Shown one piece after another: positions 59,296 to 64,000 of a stretch of DNA of 64,000 nt. Below the pieces are notes generated by a model. That model had not been told where the DNA came from and searched no databases. It worked only from the letters and a program-made list of their open reading frames with translations. The position numbers and the translations under genes are program-made. The number at the start of each line of letters is the position of its first letter. Within the stretch, counting starts at the first letter, position 1. This DNA is from Symsagittifera roscoffensis (Eukaryota > Xenacoelomorpha > Acoela > Convolutidae): contig NC_087067.1 of assembly GCF_963678635.1 (NCBI RefSeq), forward strand, positions 30,662,401 to 30,726,400, in the 5' to 3' direction.

Positions 59296-62088
59296 GGTGG
59301 TGAGGAACTTGAGAAAATTGCGGTCGCAAGGAAACCATTCAGGGAACTATCATGCAACTCAAACATCAGAACGAATCTGGTGCCAGAAGATGATATGAAA
59401 ATCGTGAAAAGGATGATATGCGTGAAACTGAGTGATGACATCCACAACCCTGGTGAGATGAATGGACAGATCATGGCGCTAAAGGAGCATGTCAAGGCGA
59501 GATATAGGCTGTCAGACCTAATAAGAGCCCAGAAGAATGACAAAATGACAAGTAACCTCTCCAAATGGATCGAGTCGGGGGTCAAGGAGAAGGGGGAACT
59601 TGAGGAAGACAGCTACAAGATCTTGAGCCAGTTCTACAAAGAAAAGAAAGACTTACTTTATCACACAGCTGATGGAGTGGTAGCGTGCAAGAGGAGAGAT
59701 GAGGAAAAGATATTACACAAACACAACCTCATCATACTACCACAATTGTACCAGACAGAGGTGCTTTTCAGATCACACGACCAGATGGGCCACCAGGGGA
59801 TAGACAAAGTACAACAAAGGATACTTCACAGATTTGATTGGCCAGGAATGAGAAAAGCTTGCGAGAGATGGGTGAATGCCTGCCTGGCATGTCTCCAGGT
59901 AAAAGACCCAAGGAAGATGAAGTTTCCCCTCAAGTCCGTTGAGAGCTCGGAGTTCAATGAAGTGGTGCAGATAGACCATCAAAAAATCTGCATGACAGAG
60001 TCGGGATACAACCAGATACTGGTTATAATAGATCACTTCACAAAGTTGGTGGAAGCGGTTCCGTGCCAGACAGCCTCGGCGGAAGAGACATGTGATCATC
60101 TGATAACGCATTGGATATCGCGGTATGGTTGTCCAATGACTTTCCAGTCGGACAACGGCAAAGCTTTTGTGGGGGACTTGACAAAAGAATTGATGAAGAG
60201 ATCGCATATTGCTCAAGCACACTCGACGACCTATCATCCGCAGACCAATGGGTTGGTAGAGAGACAAAACAGGACACTGGTCAACATGTTAAGGGTGTAC
60301 TGCTCAAGATACATGACGGACTGGGACAAATACCTGCCACAGGTAGTAGGAGCCTACAACAGTACACAGCACTCAACTACGGGCATCAGTCCTTTCATGA
60401 TGTTGACGGGCAGGGAGAGAGCAATGCCTCTGACATTCTTTTACCCGGAATACGAGGGGAAAAGGACGTCGCCTCAGGCATACGTGAAAGAAGCGATCAA
60501 AAGACAACAGGAGTTGAACGAGCTATGCAGGAGGAACACGGCGCAAGCGCAAATGAGGCAACGCAGGAAATACGACAAAAAAATATTAAGAGCAAAGCCA
60601 TATGAAGTGGGCCAATACGTGTGGGTCTTCCAAAATGTAATACCGCCCAAGGGAACAAAGAAACTACTCAAGAAGTGGAGGGGACCATTCATGATAACGG
60701 AGGTTCATCAACAAGGACGGTTCTATCGCTTGAGTACTGGGCGAGCGGCACATTATGAAAATCTGAAGCCTCACGTCCCGTCCCCAGAGGATTGGTGCAT
60801 ACCGAAGGACATGGAGGGTCTTGAGTACCTGGTGGTAGAGCCAGCGTGTGAAGTGAATGAGAAAGGCACTCGAGAGAAAAATGATGGTAATGAGAACTTG
60901 AGTTTGGACGACAATGAAAAGATAGGAGTGGAGTCTGATGCAGGATCATTTGTAGAAGAAGACTGGAACGACCCGGAGCAAGACGAGGTGCCGAAGTGGA
61001 TGGAGCCGGATCGACCAACACCACCGGAAACCAGGACTGGCAATCGTAAACGCACCGGCATGAGGTACAACAGGTACGGGGATGACTTCTTGATCGATAA
61101 GATACAGCCAGACAATTTGGGCGAGGAATTACTGAAGGCAGGCGAACTGGAAGCCGGAGAGGAATGGCAGGTCATTGACGATGGTGGTCATTATCCGCAG
61201 GATGATTACTCGACGCCAGAAGTAGAAACGGATCTCGAACAGAGTGAGATAGAGAGGAGGGAGAACACGAACTTGAGGATTCTAGAGTGGATGCGTGATG
61301 TCAAAGACGAGAGCCGCGAAGGACAAAGCATTCAGCAAGTCGATGTATCAGCAGCAAATTACATGAAGACAGAGGACCCTCTTTTCGGATGGACGGCAAC
61401 AGACAGGCCACTGGACATTCCTCAGGACAATTCAGACCCGACAACATCGACGGGGACGTCGATAAATATTTTTGTCCGGGGAGTGGGAGTAGGACTTACC
61501 CACACCGAAAATTTGATGATAAAGAAGCTCAAGGAAGTGAGAGAAACGAGCGAATTGGAACTGGAGGAAGAAGAGCCAGAGCCTACTATAGGAAGGAATT
61601 TCAAAACGAAATTCGAAATACCCAATGAATACTCAGAGAACATCATGATAACGGATAGCGACTTCATCCTGTCAAACAGGACCAGCGCGATCTGCATCAC
61701 GGCGGACATGAGTTTCAAATCAAGATTGGAGGCTGACTTCAAAAGAGAGTACCAGAATGTAGAGTTTCTGTTCAGACAGAGACCAGGACTGGGAGGGATG
61801 GCAGCGCTTCCACCGTCAGTGGCACAAGTCCCGGGCAAATATCTGTGCTTCCTAGTAACGAGGGTCAATGACAGGAACACAATTGATCCCGAACACGTGA
61901 TATTGGCACTAACAAGATTACGAGACTTCATGATTGAAAGAGGGATAACAGAGGTTTCAGTGCCGGTGTATGACCCAAACAGGGGCAAACTGAGCCCAAG
62001 GGAATTGTACGCTATCCTACATGTGGTCTTTGCAGAAACTGAGATAATGGTGTATCTTCATAAGAAGTACTACTTGAGCATCGCCTGA
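59296..62088 (+). CDS. Ty3/gypsy integrase with C-terminal macro-like domain
   Basis: First ATG 59380 (902 codons); the frame is open from 59296. Numbered from 59380: zinc-binding HHCC at His133, His138, Cys168, Cys171; catalytic core Asp199 (QIDHQK), Asp258 (QSDNGK), Glu294 (LVERQN), spacing D-35-E; GPY/F block KKWRGPFMI near 435. An acidic disordered stretch (about 480-740) follows. The last about 150 residues look like a macro domain of TARG1/OARD1 pattern: FILSNRTSAICITADMSF, LEADFKREYQNVEFLF, GGMAALPPS, KYLCFLVTRV, then VPVYDPNRGKLSPRELY and FAETEIMVYL. Macro domains bind ADP-ribose; some remove it from proteins. Its identity rests on pattern memory and activity is unknown. The integrase is intact by motif. 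Confidence 0.85.
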   Translation, partial: GGEELEKIAVARKPFRELSCNSNIRTNLVPEDDMKIVKRMICVKLSDDIHNPGEMNGQIMALKEHVKARYRLSDLIRAQKNDKMTSNLSKWIESGVKEKGELEEDSYKILSQFYKEKKDLLYHTADGVVACKRRDEEKILHKHNLIILPQLYQTEVLFRSHDQMGHQGIDKVQQRILHRFDWPGMRKACERWVNACLACLQVKDPRKMKFPLKSVESSEFNEVVQIDHQKICMTESGYNQILVIIDHFTKLVEAVPCQTASAEETCDHLITHWISRYGCPMTFQSDNGKAFVGDLTKELMKRSHIAQAHSTTYHPQTNGLVERQNRTLVNMLRVYCSRYMTDWDKYLPQVVGAYNSTQHSTTGISPFMMLTGRERAMPLTFFYPEYEGKRTSPQAYVKEAIKRQQELNELCRRNTAQAQMRQRRKYDKKILRAKPYEVGQYVWVFQNVIPPKGTKKLLKKWRGPFMITEVHQQGRFYRLSTGRAAHYENLKPHVPSPEDWCIPKDMEGLEYLVVEPACEVNEKGTREKNDGNENLSLDDNEKIGVESDAGSFVEEDWNDPEQDEVPKWMEPDRPTPPETRTGNRKRTGMRYNRYGDDFLIDKIQPDNLGEELLKAGELEAGEEWQVIDDGGHYPQDDYSTPEVETDLEQSEIERRENTNLRILEWMRDVKDESREGQSIQQVDVSAANYMKTEDPLFGWTATDRPLDIPQDNSDPTTSTGTSINIFVRGVGVGLTHTENLMIKKLKEVRETSELELEEEEPEPTIGRNFKTKFEIPNEYSENIMITDSDFILSNRTSAICITADMSFKSRLEADFKREYQNVEFLFRQRPGLGGMAALPPSVAQVPGKYLCFLVTRVNDRNTIDPEHVILALTRLRDFMIERGITEVSVPVYDPNRGKLSPRELYAILHVVFAETEIMVYLHKKYYLSIA

Positions 62089-62613
62089 GTCGGGTACACG
62101 GGGGTATCGAATCGGGTGTGAGGGAGGAGTCTTGAGTTAGGTACTGGGGTGCGGCGCAGGTAAAGGGATTTTAAGATGTGATTGGCATGGCAATTAAAAT
62201 TTTAAAAAAGAAAGGAATTAACGGTGCTAAAACATAAAATGAATCTGCATGCTTTTAAGGAAATTCCAATTGAATTGTTTTAAGTGAAATGAGAATGATA
62301 AGATTTTAACCATACTGGTAGAAGGGGGGTCTCTAGGTTAGGAACGTGACATGTTAAGTTTTAATATGCTTTCTGTTTTCAGATCAAGTTTGAAAAACAA
62401 AGTGAAAATCCAACTACACTCAAGCGAGAGACAGAAAGAGAAATCTTGATTGAACTCGCGATAATCGATATCTACAGCAAGTGTTTGCAAGGGAACATTT
62501 CTAGAGAATTCTTGAGTTGGGTAATACTTCAGTCGGTAAGGTAATTCTTGAGCTGGTAAGGTAATTCTTGAGCTGGTTAACACATACCTGTATACATCCC
62601 GAAGCCACAAAGA
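62089..62613 (+). promoter_or_regulatory. pol-ORF3 spacer with strong splice acceptor
   Basis: Non-coding. CTTTCTGTTTTCAG ends at 62382, an excellent T-rich acceptor, 232 bases before the ATG of the next ORF. A polypurine-like AGAAGGGGGG lies at about 62322. A 22-bp direct repeat (GGTAAGGTAATTCTTGAGCT) occurs twice at about 62535-62577. The acceptor suggests ORF3 is made from a spliced RNA, as env is in other Ty3/gypsy elements; this is inference. Confidence 0.5.
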
Positions 62614-64000
62614 ATGGCAGACAGATTCTGGAGATCCATGCCCGCGGCCCTGAAGAAGCCTACTCTGGATGAGCTGTACAGACGCCTGAGGGACCTGGAC
62701 TATACCCAGATAGACGAGAGAATGGCGGTAATGCTTAATGCCATCATCCAGTTGGAAGACCAGGGTGAATGCAGGGAGTCTGCGACGGAGGCTGTCTTGA
62801 TGATCGGCTACACCACCGAGGGTATATCAAACCAAGAACAGACCAGATGGTTGTCTTGGAACGTGGATGGAGGAGTAAGGGGCTTTGACTTGGCAAGGAA
62901 TCCTGGCCTGAGTAACAACACTGAATATGGCGCAGGGGAGTTCCCACTACCGACTAGGCCAACAGCAAGATCTACAAGCCAGGGCTCGAGTAGGGTGCCG
63001 TCGATGACGCGAGCGCAACAGACGACCGAGGCATATCCGGATCTGGGTGTTCTAAAGAAAGAGCTCGAGAAGGCGCAGAAGGAAAGGAACAAGGCGAACC
63101 TCGATCGGGATCAGGCGAAGCTGGATCGGGAGAAGATTCAGCTGGAGAGAGACCAGGCAGTCAACGAGCGAGATCAGACTCTGAGGTTACTTGAGATGCT
63201 AAAAGTTGAACATCAGCAGGAACTAAGGGTGCGGGAGAGCGCCTCGAATCGTGATCAACTGAAGTCGGAGTTGGAGAGAATAGAACAGCGACAACGTGAG
63301 CTTGACGCACAGAAGGGAGCCAGGCCAAAGGAGCGAGTAGTGACCAGCTCGAGGCCAGAGTCGCGCATGGAGGTGGATGAAGCTCCCAGGGCAAGAGGAC
63401 GGTTCAACCTTGACCGCGAGGCCAGAGAACACATGAGTGAAGGGCTGGAAGTCTGGATACCGAATGACGCAACGCCTTCCTTGCGTAGCCTAGAGACACA
63501 ACCTGTACGTCCACTAATGGATGTGGTGCTGCCGGGATATACCCCAACCTCGACCTCGAGCGACAGTCAGGTGAGTGGCGGCTCATCGCGCCTGAAAGAG
63601 CTAGGCGAGAAATTACAGCAGAAAAACCGTGAAAGATCGGCAAGACCGGAGCTTCCCCCAACTTGGAGGGAACAGCCGGTCAGGAACGTCGTGATCTCGA
63701 GTTACAAGAAAAATACAGAGGGGAGGCACCACAGGCACAATCGACTGGATTGGAGTGCGGAACAGGGAGCCAGGAGGGACTGCTTCCATGATGCAGCCTG
63801 GGTGGAGCATCTCGCGCCACCTCGTGTGCCAGAGGGTGCAGTTCACCTAATCATAGGGGACAGCCTGGTGCGGGTGTTGACCCGGATCCAGTCGCATTGG
63901 CAGACGGGAATCTTGACTTTCGCTGGAGCTGTCACGCCACAGATGTTGGCAACCCTGGACATGCTAGGGATGACTAAAGTGTATACGGTGACCCTGATGA
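62614..64000 (+). CDS. ORF3: coiled coil plus SGNH/GDSL-hydrolase-like domain, open at window end
   Basis: Open from ATG 62614 to the last base (462 codons, no stop); the C-terminus is outside. Residues 1-90 look globular and helical (PTLDELYRRLRDLDYTQIDE). 100-145 is Ser/Thr-rich. About 147-237 is a strong coiled coil (EKAQKERNKANLDRDQAKLD, then LERDQAVNERDQ). 240-390 is polar. From about 405, HLIIGDSLVRVLTRIQSHW, followed by LTFAGAVTPQMLATLDML, matches block I of SGNH/GDSL hydrolases with Ser417 as nucleophile candidate, and a block II-like Gly-Ala region. Such esterase domains are known from ORF1 of CR1-like LINEs. Here the ORF follows pol in the same strand and shares its GC-richer composition, so I read it as a third ORF of the gypsy element in place of env. 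It could also be gag of a neighbouring element. Confidence 0.75.
   Translation, partial: MADRFWRSMPAALKKPTLDELYRRLRDLDYTQIDERMAVMLNAIIQLEDQGECRESATEAVLMIGYTTEGISNQEQTRWLSWNVDGGVRGFDLARNPGLSNNTEYGAGEFPLPTRPTARSTSQGSSRVPSMTRAQQTTEAYPDLGVLKKELEKAQKERNKANLDRDQAKLDREKIQLERDQAVNERDQTLRLLEMLKVEHQQELRVRESASNRDQLKSELERIEQRQRELDAQKGARPKERVVTSSRPESRMEVDEAPRARGRFNLDREAREHMSEGLEVWIPNDATPSLRSLETQPVRPLMDVVLPGYTPTSTSSDSQVSGGSSRLKELGEKLQQKNRERSARPELPPTWREQPVRNVVISSYKKNTEGRHHRHNRLDWSAEQGARRDCFHDAAWVEHLAPPRVPEGAVHLIIGDSLVRVLTRIQSHWQTGILTFAGAVTPQMLATLDMLGMTKVYTVTLM

Larger units (their letters stand above)
53287..64000 (+). mobile_element. large Ty3/gypsy retrotransposon with macro and SGNH modules
   Basis: Order: gag, zinc knuckles, protease, RT, RNase H, long linker, integrase, macro-like domain, spacer with splice acceptor, coiled-coil/SGNH ORF3. 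Only three one-base slips (near 54725, 57130 and 58350), all shifting the frame the same way, and one TGA (59293) interrupt more than 9 kb of coding sequence, so the copy is young. The 5' LTR must lie between about 49.96 and 52.3 kb; the 3' LTR lies beyond the window. GC content is visibly higher than in the rest of the window. Confidence 0.88.

Overview
The window reads as repeat-rich, AT-rich nuclear DNA of an invertebrate animal. Evidence: several classes of animal retroelement (Ty3/gypsy, Penelope-like, non-LTR LINE), a spliced two-exon gene for a secreted peptide, satellite arrays, and a 200-base run of N (assembly gap). The T-rich splice acceptors ending TTTCAG or TTTTAG are nematode-like, but the phylum cannot be fixed from this sequence. 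I see no prokaryotic gene, CRISPR array or rRNA. Almost all coding capacity belongs to mobile elements, mostly broken.

Layout. 1-7.5 kb: 3' part of an A-rich, decayed Ty3/gypsy-type element: integrase end, a disordered ORF, a broken membrane-anchored envelope-like glycoprotein, and a further accessory ORF. 7.5-11 kb: non-coding, with a possible LTR/TATA region and a perfect 12-bp hairpin. 11.06-12.24 kb: the best host-gene candidate, a 102-residue secreted peptide precursor in two exons. 12.57-15.72 kb: a foldback repeat family; one copy is split by a 966-bp MITE-like element with TIRs and a 2-bp target duplication, another forms a 1.2-kb palindrome. 19.8-24.7 kb: a 24-bp minisatellite running into a ~465-bp satellite with a 1861-bp higher-order period. 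An inverted relic of the same family lies at 27.07-27.29 kb.

31.6-42.2 kb: a fragmented plus-strand Penelope-like element (PLE), split by a 2.13-kb unit repeated three times in tandem, with a shortened fourth copy downstream. 42.9-48.1 kb: a second PLE on the minus strand, tail to tail with the first, with GIY-YIG remains, an RT containing a PHD-like finger, and tandemly repeated 5' units bearing (GTT)n tracts. 48.1-49.9 kb: a 5'-truncated LINE on the minus strand.

About 50-64 kb: a large, GC-richer and much younger Ty3/gypsy element. It has a long leader with a 14-bp minisatellite, then gag, protease, RT, RNase H and integrase, interrupted by three single-step frameshifts and one stop. The integrase ORF ends in what I read as a macro domain (TARG1/OARD1-like pattern). 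A separate intact ORF follows, with a coiled coil and a GDSL/SGNH-hydrolase start, still open at the window end. This architecture, with possible nucleotide/ADP-ribose and esterase modules in the place usually held by env, is the most interesting thing in the window. The gypsy ORFs would act as a retrotransposition unit: Gag packages RNA, protease matures the polyprotein, RT/RNase H copies RNA, integrase inserts DNA. The roles of the macro and SGNH modules are unknown.
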